Assembly (NCBI GenBank): GCA_002772745.1
Contig: PFDV01000005.1
Location: 197,609-261,608, forward strand
DNA: 64,000 nt
Direction of reading: 5' to 3'
Source: Candidatus Peregrinibacteria bacterium CG10_big_fil_rev_8_21_14_0_10_55_24
GTDB taxonomy: Bacteria; Patescibacteriota; Gracilibacteria; Peribacterales; Peribacteraceae
Shown here: positions 1 through 8,391 of the stretch, one piece after another
Position numbering within the stretch: the first letter of the stretch is position 1
Layout: each line of letters begins with the position of its first letter
Position numbers and translations under genes: made by a program
The notes under the pieces: model-generated
Told to the model about the DNA's origin: nothing
Databases searched by the model: none
The model's input: the letters and a program-made list of their open reading frames with translations, nothing else

Positions 1-65
1 GGCTTTGGCTCTGTAGCGGCGAGCGGAGCGTTCTCTGCCTGTGGTTGCGGCGTTGTGTCAGCCAT
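1..65 (-). CDS. 5' end of a gene running off the left edge
   Basis: An ATG at 65-63 on the minus strand opens a frame through the window edge. The visible start reads MADTTPQPQAENAPLAATE, which is polar and proline/alanine-rich. It begins 3 nt after the stop codon of the PrgI gene, so the two are probably co-transcribed. In many Patescibacteria PrgI is followed by a VirB4-type ATPase or other secretion genes, but the roughly 20 visible residues do not identify the product. I see only that the frame is open and closely spaced. Confidence 0.5.
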   Translation of the reverse strand, partial: MADTTPQPQAENAPLAATEPK

Positions 66-68
66 GGA

Positions 69-707
69 TCATGCAGGGTGGGGAGGGGAGAGATCCCGCA
101 TAGGGGATGAAGGTTGGGTTTTTGCCGGCTCGTTTCGCTGAGTGATACCGTCCAGAGGCGTGTTGGTTGCAGTGGTATCGACGGAAACACGACTGGGATC
201 AACGGGCTTGGGAGGCCCATTGAATTCGGGGGTGTCCGGGCGCACGTTGGGGTTTGGACTGACGTCCGGATCGTACTTATGTGCGCTTTCATCAAGGAGT
301 GAACTCAGCTGTTGGAGTTTATCCTTGCCGACAGGCTCGGTGGATTCCTGCTCATTGGTGCTCTGTTGTGTCTGGAAGTATGAACGTACATTGATGCGGA
401 TTCCGGCACGCGGCTGCCAGACGCGCATGGAAGGTTTCTCTGTTCGCTCCACTATCAGGAGGAGGATTCTCAAGAGACTCAAGTTCTGCACCTTTACAAA
501 AGCGAATGCCGCTGCAATGACGAAGGGGATCCAGGCCACCAGCAGATGGAAGGTCGATATGAGCCCGGATTGCTTCATGATGTTCCAGATGACAAAGCTG
601 ATGCCGCCACCGATGAGGCAAATGATGACCTGCCTGAGCGTGATCGGCCCGATCAGGCGGTCTTCGATCTGCACGTTCTGTGGTACCTTGACGGGTTCCA
701 GGGCCAT
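69..707 (-). CDS. PrgI family type IV secretion membrane protein
   Basis: A 212-residue protein. Residues 1-22 (MALEPVKVPQNVQIEDRLIG) followed by two membrane segments at about 24-42 and 52-75 are the pattern of the PrgI family, small inner-membrane partners of VirB4 in type IV secretion-like systems of Gram-positives and Patescibacteria. The C-terminal 120 residues are polar, proline-rich and probably disordered. I chose the ATG at 707 because the family begins there; the frame stays open for 26 more codons upstream, but these look non-coding. It is followed after 3 nt by a gene cut by the window edge. VirB4 lies far away at 31-33 kb, so the apparatus is not in one operon. Confidence 0.75.
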   Translation of the reverse strand: MALEPVKVPQNVQIEDRLIGPITLRQVIICLIGGGISFVIWNIMKQSGLISTFHLLVAWIPFVIAAAFAFVKVQNLSLLRILLLIVERTEKPSMRVWQPRAGIRINVRSYFQTQQSTNEQESTEPVGKDKLQQLSSLLDESAHKYDPDVSPNPNVRPDTPEFNGPPKPVDPSRVSVDTTATNTPLDGITQRNEPAKTQPSSPMRDLSPPHPA

Positions 708-839
708 GGAAAGCGGAGAAATCCCATTATTGTAGCACAGAATGTGGCTTGTTCCAAGTGCGCAGGATGCGCAAAGCCAAAGCAATCAACACGCACAGAA
801 CGTTCAACAATGGTTCCTTTCCAGGCTCTTTTCCCATGG

Positions 840-3443
840 TCAGGTTGTGACGGACTGCGTCACTCTGTGACGCGGAGGAATCGCTTTCTGCTGCGCTTCC
901 CCTGGCAGGAACTCCAGTTGATCCTCCCCCTTGCGTACCACGTGGATTGTGTCGCCTTCGTTGAAGATGCCCTTGAGGATATGCTCCGCAATTTCGTCCT
1001 CCACCATTTCCTGAATCACTCTGCGCACGGGGCGGGCGCCGTACTCCGGGTCGAAGCCCTTCTTAGCAAGCAGACTCAGGGCTTTGGGCTCCATATCCAA
1101 GCTGAAGCCTTGCTTCTTGAGGCGCTCTTCAAGCATGTCGAGGTGTAAGCGCACGATCTTGCGGATACTCTCCTGCCCCAAGGCATTGAAGACAATGATG
1201 TTATCGACGCGGTTGAGGAACTCTGGGCGCAGTGCATTCTTGAGTTCACTGAGCACCTCTGCACACTTCTCCTCATAGTCGTGCTCCTCCTTCTGGGCTT
1301 CGCTCTCCACGCGGAAGCCGATCTTGGCTGCCTGTTTGGTCAGCTTCTCCGCTCCAATATTACTGGTCATGATGATGATCGTATTCGTGAAATCCACTTT
1401 CTTCCCCTGTCCATCCGTCAGTGTTCCGTCCTCGAGGATTTGTAGGAGAATGTTGAAGAATTCGGGGTGAGCCTTTTCCACCTCGTCGAAGAGAACGACG
1501 GAATAGGGCTTTCTGCGTACGGCTTCGGTGAGTTGACCGCCTTCCTCATACCCCACGTATCCGGCAGTCGTTCCCGTCAAGCGCGAGACGTTGTGTCGTT
1601 CCATGAATTCGGACATGTCAATCTTAATGAGAGAATCCTCTTTGCCGAAGACCTCTGCCGCAATGGTACGGACAAGTTCGGTCTTCCCGACGCCTGTGGG
1701 TCCCAGGAAGAGGAACGATCCGATTGGACGGCGAGCGTCGCTCAAGCCCACGCGACTACGACGGATGGCTCGTGCGACTTTCTTAATCGCCTCGTCCTGT
1801 CCCACGACGCGCTTCCTGAGTACGCCTTCCAGGTTCTGCAATCGTTTGCGTTCGGAACGCAGGAGTTTGGTTACGGGGACGCCCGTCATACGAGCGATCA
1901 CTTGAGCTATGTCATCGTCGTTGATTTGCAGTGGCGTGCGACGGTCTCCGTCCTGCGCGCTCTTGAGGGTCTGGAGCTGATCCTGCAGTTCTTCCTGCTG
2001 CTGCTTCAATTTGAGGGCAATGTGATACTTCTGCCCCCGCACAGCTTCCTGCTGTTGGAGGATGAGTTTTTCCAGCTTCTCCTCCATTTTGCGGATCTCC
2101 GGCGGCGGCGCGCTCTGTTGCAGGCTGCGCTTAGCGGCGGCCTCGTCGAGCACGTCGATGGCCTTGTCTGGCAGGAACCGTTCCGCGATGTAGCGTTTGC
2201 TGAGTTCCACCGCGGCGACAATCGCCGTGTCGGTAATGGTGAGGCTGTGGAACTCCTCGTAACTCTTCCTGAGTCCCTGGAGGATCTTCACGGTGTTCTC
2301 TACAGAAGGCTCCTCCACCATGATCGACTGGAAGCGTCGTTCAAGAGCGCGATCCTTCTCTATCGTGCGATACTCGTCGGTGGTCGTTGCGCCGATGACC
2401 TGCACGGAACCACGACTGAGTGCCGGCTTAAGGATATTTGCGGCATCGAGCGATCCTTCTGCAGACCCGGCGCCCACAACGGTGTGGATCTCGTCGATGA
2501 AGAGAATGATCTCTTTGTCGCTCTGCACCGCTTCCTTGATGAGGTCGTCGAAACGCTGCTCGAACTCTCCGCGGTACTTGGTCCCCGCGACAAGCGAGCC
2601 CATGTTGAGCATGAGCACGCGTTTCTTGCGCAGTGACACCGGCACGGTGCCCGCAGCGATGCGTTGGGCAAGTCCTTCGATGATGGCGGTCTTCCCCACG
2701 CCCGGTTCCCCGATGAGCACCGGATTGTTCTTGGTCTTGCGGTTGAGGATGTGGATGATACGTTCGATTTCTTCATCGCGGCCGATGATGGGGTCCACCT
2801 TTCCCTCCTTCACCTTTGCAATGAGATCATCGGTGAAGTAGTCGAGGACGGGAGTCTTGCTCTTGCCGTCGGTGCGTTGTCTCTTCAGTCCGTCGGGCTC
2901 GAGCATCGTTCCACCCTGCATGCCGACAATTGCGCCCTGAAGTCCCTGGAAGAACGCTTCCAGTGATTGCTCCATGTTTCGGTTCTGCTGCTTGAATTGA
3001 CTGATTTGTCCGAACATCTCTTCCACGTGCGCTTTGAGGTCCTCGGGGTCCACCTGCATCTGTTCGAGGATTGTCGTTGCGGCATTCTTTCCCGTGGAAA
3101 CAAGCGCATGAAGCAGATGTTCTGTTCCTACATTCGTATGACGGAATTTGTGCGCGATAACCACGCTCTGTTCAATCACGGTATGCAGCTGTGTCGAGAG
3201 TCCGTGCTTCGCGTCCTTGCCTTCCAGATCCTGCGTCTTCATTGCCTTGAGGAGGATGCGAATATTCTCCTGTGTCACTCCCGCACCCGTGAAAATGGAG
3301 AATCCCAGCGATTTGGGTATGGACAGGAGTCCCAAGAGCAGGTGCTCCGTGCCGATGTATGTACTCTTCATATTCTTTGCCTCCTGCTCGGCGATCTGGA
3401 GTGCGAGCTTGGCGTTAGGCGTGAAGCGATCGAATGGGTGCAT
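840..3443 (-). CDS. clpC: ClpC-type AAA+ unfoldase (Clp ATPase subunit)
   Basis: An 867-residue Hsp100 protein that would unfold substrates for the ClpP protease in the cytoplasm. Domain order: double Clp_N repeat (about 1-140), linker, first AAA module with Walker A GEPGVGKT (245-252), Walker B ILFIDEIH (313-320) and arginine finger segment RALERRF, a coiled middle domain with a UVR-like stretch (about 450-495), second AAA module with Walker A GPTGVGKT (581-588) and FDEVEKAH, then the ClpB-type D2 small domain. The length is slightly above typical ClpC. A CIRCE-like operator lies 22 nt upstream of the start codon, implying HrcA control. The AI-2E transporter gene upstream is separated by 200 nt, so clpC is probably transcribed alone. 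Confidence 0.95.
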   Translation of the reverse strand: MHPFDRFTPNAKLALQIAEQEAKNMKSTYIGTEHLLLGLLSIPKSLGFSIFTGAGVTQENIRILLKAMKTQDLEGKDAKHGLSTQLHTVIEQSVVIAHKFRHTNVGTEHLLHALVSTGKNAATTILEQMQVDPEDLKAHVEEMFGQISQFKQQNRNMEQSLEAFFQGLQGAIVGMQGGTMLEPDGLKRQRTDGKSKTPVLDYFTDDLIAKVKEGKVDPIIGRDEEIERIIHILNRKTKNNPVLIGEPGVGKTAIIEGLAQRIAAGTVPVSLRKKRVLMLNMGSLVAGTKYRGEFEQRFDDLIKEAVQSDKEIILFIDEIHTVVGAGSAEGSLDAANILKPALSRGSVQVIGATTTDEYRTIEKDRALERRFQSIMVEEPSVENTVKILQGLRKSYEEFHSLTITDTAIVAAVELSKRYIAERFLPDKAIDVLDEAAAKRSLQQSAPPPEIRKMEEKLEKLILQQQEAVRGQKYHIALKLKQQQEELQDQLQTLKSAQDGDRRTPLQINDDDIAQVIARMTGVPVTKLLRSERKRLQNLEGVLRKRVVGQDEAIKKVARAIRRSRVGLSDARRPIGSFLFLGPTGVGKTELVRTIAAEVFGKEDSLIKIDMSEFMERHNVSRLTGTTAGYVGYEEGGQLTEAVRRKPYSVVLFDEVEKAHPEFFNILLQILEDGTLTDGQGKKVDFTNTIIIMTSNIGAEKLTKQAAKIGFRVESEAQKEEHDYEEKCAEVLSELKNALRPEFLNRVDNIIVFNALGQESIRKIVRLHLDMLEERLKKQGFSLDMEPKALSLLAKKGFDPEYGARPVRRVIQEMVEDEIAEHILKGIFNEGDTIHVVRKGEDQLEFLPGEAQQKAIPPRHRVTQSVTT

Positions 3444-3465
3444 GGGGAGAGGAAGAGGGGAAGAG

Positions 3466-3492
3466 TTGGCAGTCTATCACTATGAGTGCTAA
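3466..3492 (-). promoter_or_regulatory. CIRCE-like HrcA operator of clpC
   Basis: In the direction of clpC the sequence has TTAGCACTC, a 9-nt spacer, then GACTGCCAA. The classical CIRCE is TTAGCACTC-N9-GAGTGCTAA, so the left arm matches at 9/9 and the right arm at 7/9, with exactly the right spacing. It lies between 22 and 49 nt upstream of the clpC start codon, where HrcA normally blocks transcription of chaperone genes. hrcA is not in this window, and the grpE gene at 48.5 kb shows no such site. Confidence 0.8.
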
Positions 3493-3524
3493 TTGGTCGA
3501 GGGGATTGAGTTACTCTAGCAGAT

Positions 3525-3541
3525 TCCACGAGCGTCGTGGA
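3525..3541. repeat. 17-bp palindrome upstream of clpC
   Basis: TCCACGA-GCG-TCGTGGA is a perfect inverted repeat with 7-bp arms, about 33 bp upstream of the CIRCE site. A second, weaker hairpin (TTGAGCAC-GAAAT-GTGTTCAA) sits at 3581-3601. Neither has a T-run on either strand, so they do not look like standard terminators. An operator role, or decay products of dispersed palindromes, are both possible. Together with the CIRCE they fill the 200-bp gap between clpC and the AI-2E permease gene. Confidence 0.4.
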
Positions 3542-3643
3542 GTGACAAACTGCAGTTTTCCATGACGTAATCATCGTATGTTGAGCACGAAATGTGTTCA
3601 ATAAAAAGCGCTTGCCAACGCTGCATTCTTTCCGCAGGACGTG

Positions 3644-4891
3644 CTAACGCCGGTGAAGCTTTTGCCAGTCTTCCAGGAAGAGGGCGAGGATGGTCGTGGC
3701 GGGAATGGCGAGCATCACGCCCAGTACGGGGTGGATGGTGTCCGGGAAGCTAATGCCCACGAGCATGGCAAAGAGAATTGCAATGGGGGAAAGGCCCACG
3801 GCCCTGCGCATGATGAGAGGGACGAGGAGGTTGTTCTCACACCACTGAATGACATAGAACACACCGGCGACTGTGAGCGCCCAGAGGAATCCTTTTTGGG
3901 TGAGAGCAATAATCACTGCTGGTATTGCAGCGATAAGCGGGCCTACGACGGGTATGAATTCGCAGAATCCTGCCAGTGCCGCCAGGGTGAGCGCATAGGG
4001 CATCTGTAGGATAATGAGTGCAACGAAGGTCAATATAGCAATGGAGATCATGAGCAGGAGTTCGCCGCGAGCCCACTGGCCGATCTTCGTATGGATCGCC
4101 TCCGACTTTGAATTCGTGTAGTGGCGGTAGCGCTCGGGCATGAAGCTTAAGACCCACTGGAGGATCTTCTCTTTCTCCAGCTGGATGAAGAACGCAAAGA
4201 CCAGAACGACGATGAGGTTAATGAAGAAGTTGAGCACTGATCCCGCCAGCTGTGCGGCGAAGACCACGGATCCCTGTGCAGCCGTGGAGAGCGTTTGTCC
4301 CATGCGTTGCAGAGCATCCGAGAATTCCGTGATGCTCAGGTTCTGCATGGTGGATTGCACCAAGTGTGTCAGGCGGAGGTTTGTTTCCGCCGATACGATG
4401 GGAAGAGTAATCTTCGGGTTGGAGATGAAGACGTCGAATTCGCTGCTGATGAAGAGGGCGATCTGTTGCAGCTGTGCCGCAATGATCGGAATGAAAGAGA
4501 AGAGCAGGAAGAACACAAGGAACAGGGCGACCACGTACTGGAAAAGAATTGCGATACCTCGAGGAATGCCGTGCCGCTGCATGGCTTGGACGCCAGGATC
4601 AATGACTGCTGCAACGAACAAGCCCAGGAGCAAAAGAATTATTTTTCCACGCAGGTGGTACACCGCCAGAATTGCGAGCGTAATGCAGACAATGGCGAGC
4701 GTCGCTTTGACGACGCTCATGATGGAGAGGTGCACCAGAATTTGATCCTGTTCTTCAGCACGAGGAGGGATGACAGACTTGGTCTTTCCCTGGTTTTGTG
4801 CAGCAGAGCGCGCTCGTTCGAGAAGCTTCTGCGCCTTCTTGCCGACGATGCGCAGGGAGGTAAATGCGTTGGAGGACTTGGAGTGTGCCAT
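3644..4891 (-). CDS. AI-2E family transporter (permease)
   Basis: A 415-residue polytopic membrane protein. After a basic cytoplasmic N-terminus (1-55) there are paired helices at about 60-95 and 105-130, an amphipathic middle (130-210), and four to five helices from 215 to the end, including a glycine/proline-rich stretch around FCEFIPVVGPLIAAIPAV. This is the AI-2E family fold (PF01594), whose members export small molecules or serve in Na+/H+ exchange; the substrate cannot be read from sequence. The ATG lies 3 nt after the stop of the upstream pilin-like gene, so the two form an operon. Confidence 0.85.
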   Translation of the reverse strand: MAHSKSSNAFTSLRIVGKKAQKLLERARSAAQNQGKTKSVIPPRAEEQDQILVHLSIMSVVKATLAIVCITLAILAVYHLRGKIILLLLGLFVAAVIDPGVQAMQRHGIPRGIAILFQYVVALFLVFFLLFSFIPIIAAQLQQIALFISSEFDVFISNPKITLPIVSAETNLRLTHLVQSTMQNLSITEFSDALQRMGQTLSTAAQGSVVFAAQLAGSVLNFFINLIVVLVFAFFIQLEKEKILQWVLSFMPERYRHYTNSKSEAIHTKIGQWARGELLLMISIAILTFVALIILQMPYALTLAALAGFCEFIPVVGPLIAAIPAVIIALTQKGFLWALTVAGVFYVIQWCENNLLVPLIMRRAVGLSPIAILFAMLVGISFPDTIHPVLGVMLAIPATTILALFLEDWQKLHRR

Positions 4892-4894
4892 AGT

Positions 4895-5260
4895 TTACGT
4901 ACCGGAAAGGGCGCCAATAACAAAGCTGATGATAGCAAAGGAGAGCGCGGAAATCATAAAACCGATGATGGCCCAGCGCAGGCGCTCGAATCCTGCCTCC
5001 TTTTGGCCGGTGAAGGAACCGATGGCGATCTGGTAACCAGCAACGATGATCATGAGGAGAAAGAATGCACCAATGAACATGAAGATCAGACCGATTAAGT
5101 ACTGCAAATACTCTACAACACACGATGCATGGATATCCCCCGTGAGGAAATTGCAGCTTCCTATGGTGCCGCTCGATGGAATGAGTGATGGATTCTGTGC
5201 GTATGCCAGCGACGGTGCGAGTATGAACAGTGCCGATGCGATCCTGCTTCGATGCAACAT
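4895..5260 (-). CDS. VirB2/pilin-like small membrane protein
   Basis: A 121-residue protein with a signal peptide (MLHRSRIASALFILAPSLAYA) and two hydrophobic helices (about 55-78 and 92-118) separated by a short polar loop. A cysteine pair (CNFL...ASC) lies just before the first helix. This layout matches the small VirB2/TrbC-like pilin subunits that recur in Patescibacteria genomes, like the trio at 23.7-25.1 kb. The start was chosen for the signal peptide; the frame runs 81 codons further upstream across the start of the divergent dus gene, which is not credible. It is followed 3 nt later by the AI-2E permease gene. Confidence 0.65.
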   Translation of the reverse strand: MLHRSRIASALFILAPSLAYAQNPSLIPSSGTIGSCNFLTGDIHASCVVEYLQYLIGLIFMFIGAFFLLMIIVAGYQIAIGSFTGQKEAGFERLRWAIIGFMISALSFAIISFVIGALSGT

Positions 5261-5360
5261 CTTGCGGCTATTGTGCTGCAAGCGTGGTGTGCTCTGCGAT
5301 ACACTGGTGTAAGTTTCGCTCGTCACAGCGCGGAAACTGTGGTCTATTGTGCCTCTCTCC

Positions 5361-6320
5361 ATGTTCTCCTGGAGCAACCTTCCCCGGCCGATTGTCGCGC
5401 TTGCTCCCATGGCGGGTGTGACGGATGCTGCGTACCGCCAGATTATCAAGCGGCTTGCGCCCGAGGTTGTCGTGTACTCCGAATTTCTCAGCACCGATGC
5501 CATTCACTACGGAGCGAAGAAGACGATGAAGATGCTCCACTTTGATCCTGCTCTCGAGCACCCCTTCATTGTGCAGATCTTCGGCAAAAAACCCGAACAC
5601 TTCCTTTCGGCGGCGAAGGTGGTGGAGGAAATGGGAGCAGACGGCATTGATATCAACATGGGATGCCCTGCTGCGAAGGTGGTGAGTTCCTGTCATGGTT
5701 CCGCGCTCATTCGCGATCCCGTGCTCGCCAGCGAGCTCGTGCGTGCAACCAAAGAAGCGGTGCGCATTCCCGTGAGCGTAAAGACGCGACTGGGATGGGA
5801 GAGTCCCGATACCCTCATTCCGTTCTGCAGGGCGCTCGTTGACGCTGGCATTGATGCGCTGGCAATCCACGGTCGTACATACAAGGAACAGTATTCGGGA
5901 TGTGCACACTGGGAACCCATGTACGCGCTCAAAGATGTCATCTCGGTACCGGTGATCGGTAATGGGGATATCCTCACGGCACAGGATGCGTTGGAGAAGA
6001 TCGGGAACCTCGACGGGGTCATGGTGGGGCGGGGGACGTTTGGGAATCCGTGGGTGATGCGAGATATCTGCGACGCGTTCGCGTCACACGCTCTGTCCAT
6101 GCCGACGCGTGACCGTCTGACATTCGCACAAAAGGTTCCTCTCATTCTGGAGCACTGCGCGCTAGCTATTGAGCTCAAGGGTGAAGAGCGCGGGATGCTG
6201 GAGATGCGCAAGCACCTGGCGAGTTATGTGAAGGGGATCGAGGGTGCACGGGAACTCCGTGCGCAGCTCGTACGGGTGGAGACCCTTGCAGAGGCGGAGA
6301 AACTCCTGGGGGAGTATTGA
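5361..6320 (+). CDS. dus: tRNA-dihydrouridine synthase
   Basis: A 319-residue flavoenzyme that reduces uridines in the D-loop of tRNA using NADPH. It shows the Dus TIM-barrel start ALAPMAGVTDAAYR, the active-site segment DINMGCPAAKV with the catalytic cysteine, VKTRLGW, the AIHGRT phosphate/FMN loop and GNGDI. The C-terminal helical tRNA-binding part is short but present. A start 12 nt upstream (5349) is also possible; I prefer 5361 because a TATTGT box lies 10 nt before it. Its stop codon lies inside a heptamer array that continues to the convergent rplA gene. Confidence 0.92.
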   Translation: MFSWSNLPRPIVALAPMAGVTDAAYRQIIKRLAPEVVVYSEFLSTDAIHYGAKKTMKMLHFDPALEHPFIVQIFGKKPEHFLSAAKVVEEMGADGIDINMGCPAAKVVSSCHGSALIRDPVLASELVRATKEAVRIPVSVKTRLGWESPDTLIPFCRALVDAGIDALAIHGRTYKEQYSGCAHWEPMYALKDVISVPVIGNGDILTAQDALEKIGNLDGVMVGRGTFGNPWVMRDICDAFASHALSMPTRDRLTFAQKVPLILEHCALAIELKGEERGMLEMRKHLASYVKGIEGARELRAQLVRVETLAEAEKLLGEY

Positions 6321-6397
6321 GTATTCAGTATCCAGTATCCAGTTATCCGGGGAATGTCCCCTTCAATACCAGATACTCCATACTCCATACTACTGAC
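6313..6397. repeat. Inverted pair of 7-bp AGTATNN arrays between dus and rplA
   Basis: Heptamers start at 6313, 6320, 6327, 6334 and 6341 (AGTATTG, AGTATTC, AGTATCC, AGTATCC, AGTTATCC). The right side (6372-6397) carries the same units on the other strand (GATACTC, CATACTC, CATACTA). Between them is a GGGGA-ATG-TCCCC hairpin at 6349-6361. The array overlaps the stop codons of both convergent genes. It could fold into a long hairpin and act as a two-way transcription end. Similar arrays lie at 11702, 25141, 55978 and 59859. Confidence 0.75.
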
Positions 6398-7088
6398 TCA
6401 CCCGTATTCCCGGTCCCATGGTCGGCGTTATCGTCACCGAGTGAATATAGGCACCTTTGATACCGGCGGGACGTGCTTCCTCGATTGCTTTAAGGATGCA
6501 TTCCAAATTCTCCTGAAGTTTCTTCGCTCCAAAGGAGATCTTGCCGAACGTTGTGTGGATGATGCCGAACTTGTCCATTTTGCACTCGATACGGCCCTTT
6601 TTAAGCTCTGCAATCACCTGTTCAATCTTGGGCGTGACCGTGCCGGCTTTGGGGTTGGGCATCAGTCCGCGCTGGCCGAGGATCTTGGCGACCTTTCCCA
6701 GATTCTTCATCACCGTGGGGTGTGCAACGGCGACCGTGAAGTCGATCTTCTCTTCCTGCACTTCCTTGATAAGGTCCTCGTTGCCTACGCGGTCCGCTCC
6801 CGCATTCTTCGCCTTCTCGATGAGATCGTCGGGGACGAAAGCGGCAACCCGAACGGTTTTGCCAGATCCATGGGGGAGGCTGACTACCGTGCGGACAAGC
6901 TGGTCGGCCTTCGCCGTATCCGCATTGATGCGGATGTGAACCTCTGTAGTTGCATCAAAGGAAACGGTGCTCACTTGCGTGAGCAATGCCACTGCCTCAT
7001 CAATGGGGTAGCGGTCTTTCTGGATAAGGGCGGCTTTCTCCATGTACTTCTTTCCGCGTTTTCGCTCGGTGACTTTTCTCTGTTTCAT
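6390..7088 (-). CDS. rplA: Ribosomal protein L1
   Basis: A 232-residue large-subunit protein that binds 23S rRNA at the L1 stalk. It has the family landmarks GSGKTVRVAAF, the MKNLGKVAKILGQRGLMPNPKAGTV signature near 130-150, and the closing segment KGAYIHSVTITPTMGPGIRV. Length is normal. In most bacteria rplA directly follows rplK; here a membrane-protein gene (7191-7787) separates them, and rplJ/rplL are not downstream. The 3' end meets a heptamer repeat array shared with the convergent dus gene. Confidence 0.97.
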   Translation of the reverse strand: MKQRKVTERKRGKKYMEKAALIQKDRYPIDEAVALLTQVSTVSFDATTEVHIRINADTAKADQLVRTVVSLPHGSGKTVRVAAFVPDDLIEKAKNAGADRVGNEDLIKEVQEEKIDFTVAVAHPTVMKNLGKVAKILGQRGLMPNPKAGTVTPKIEQVIAELKKGRIECKMDKFGIIHTTFGKISFGAKKLQENLECILKAIEEARPAGIKGAYIHSVTITPTMGPGIRVSQ

Positions 7089-7190
7089 GATGATGGGGGG
7101 AACGTGGTACGAATGTCCCGCAAGTGCGAGACTCCCACGAGGGGGCCTTAGTCTGCAATAACTCTCTTACGCTCGCAACGAAATGCTGCG

Positions 7191-7787
7191 CTATTTTCTG
7201 CCGTGTTTTTTCCTGCCCTTGGCGGGTGTACCTATGTGAGGCAAGAACTGGGCAGGGGATTGCTCCGTTCGGGTGCTCCACATCACGAGGAGGCCGTAGA
7301 GCAGCACGGTTGTCGGCATCACCCACCAGCCCGTGTCGCCGCCACCAAAGATAAGGGTGAGGAGGAGCGAGAGCAGCGAGAGGAGTGTGGCGAGCACACC
7401 GATGGCTTTAAAGAGGTACAGGTACACGAGCGAGGGAACTAGGGCAGATGCCTGGTCGATGGATTGCAGCCAGCGGTCATGATGCAGAAACACCGCTCCT
7501 CCTGTGAGGAACAGAGTGAGGAAGGCGATATACGTACTGCCGGAATACGACATGCTCGCGAGCACGCTGGCCACTGTCGGGATGGCAGCGACAGTCATGA
7601 GAAGGATACCGATGCTCATCATGATGACGCAGTACGTTGCCTGGAGAACTTTCTGCACTTTTGCACCAGGAGTATGCATTCCTGCGAATACAAAGAGGAG
7701 CAGGAGCAGGATGATGGTGAGTGGCGCGAAGAGCCCGTACACAACGCCAACCATGCCGAACATGGTGGAGAGAGGATTATCAACCAT
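7191..7787 (-). CDS. Polytopic membrane protein of unknown function
   Basis: A 198-residue protein with about six hydrophobic helices (roughly 10-35, 45-65, 70-95, 100-115, 120-160, 168-185) and a basic tail ending GRKKHGRK. I do not recognise a family. It sits between rplK and rplA on the same strand, with about 100-nt gaps on each side, so it may be carried on a ribosomal-protein transcript, but nothing in the sequence links it to the ribosome. Confidence 0.6.
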   Translation of the reverse strand: MVDNPLSTMFGMVGVVYGLFAPLTIILLLLLFVFAGMHTPGAKVQKVLQATYCVIMMSIGILLMTVAAIPTVASVLASMSYSGSTYIAFLTLFLTGGAVFLHHDRWLQSIDQASALVPSLVYLYLFKAIGVLATLLSLLSLLLTLIFGGGDTGWWVMPTTVLLYGLLVMWSTRTEQSPAQFLPHIGTPAKGRKKHGRK

Positions 7788-7883
7788 GGTCCGATGGGGA
7801 AGAGTTGCCGCAAAGCGTACGGAATTCCCATGTTTTGCGCACGGGAAAACGATTGCACGGAATCCTCGACCATGCTCTAGCTC

Positions 7884-8306
7884 TCAGTCCACCGTGACGC
7901 CCATATTGCGCGCAGTCCCTTCAATGATCTTCATTGCCTGTTCCACATCATTGGTATTAAGGTCCGGCAATTTGATCTGTGCAATCGCCCTGAGATCGGC
8001 ACGGGAGATGGAACCTACCTTATTCTTGTTCGGCTCGCCGCTGCCCTTTTGAATCTTTGCTTTCTCCAAAATCATGCTCGCAGCGGGTGGCTGCTTGAGC
8101 TCAAAGGTAAAACTTCGATCCTCGTAGACCGTGATCACGATAGGGACGATCTGGCCCATGCGATCTTTCGTCTTCGCGTTGAACTTGGTGCAGAAACCGT
8201 TGATATCCACGCCAGCCTGACCGAGCACCGGCCCGAGTGGGGGGGCGGGATTCGCTTGGCCTCCGCGAGCCTGTGCCTTGATGACTTTGGCGATTTTCTT
8301 TGCCAT
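7884..8306 (-). CDS. rplK: Ribosomal protein L11
   Basis: A 140-residue protein of the GTPase-associated centre that binds 23S rRNA and release/elongation factors. The N-terminal domain has [23 protein letters not shown] and the C-terminal RNA-binding domain has [39 protein letters not shown], both standard. Full length. A possible TACACT box lies 12 nt upstream of the ATG. nusG and secE, often upstream, are not seen next to it. Confidence 0.97.
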   Translation of the reverse strand: MAKKIAKVIKAQARGGQANPAPPLGPVLGQAGVDINGFCTKFNAKTKDRMGQIVPIVITVYEDRSFTFELKQPPAASMILEKAKIQKGSGEPNKNKVGSISRADLRAIAQIKLPDLNTNDVEQAMKIIEGTARNMGVTVD

Positions 8307-8391
8307 ACAATGGCGCGCAGTGTACGCAACACACCAAAGAACGTCAACGGAAAGTCCGAGGAATTCGTTGCCGTTGATCTTTGGATCCTCT

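Noticed and set aside
1467-2636. 389-residue open frame antisense to clpC
   Set aside because: It is a shadow of the ClpC AAA modules and shows no motif or promoter of its own.
5301-5306. TACACT as promoter of dus
   Set aside because: It is 54 nt upstream of the start, unlike the other genes, and a TATTGT box is closer. It remains possible but unsupported.
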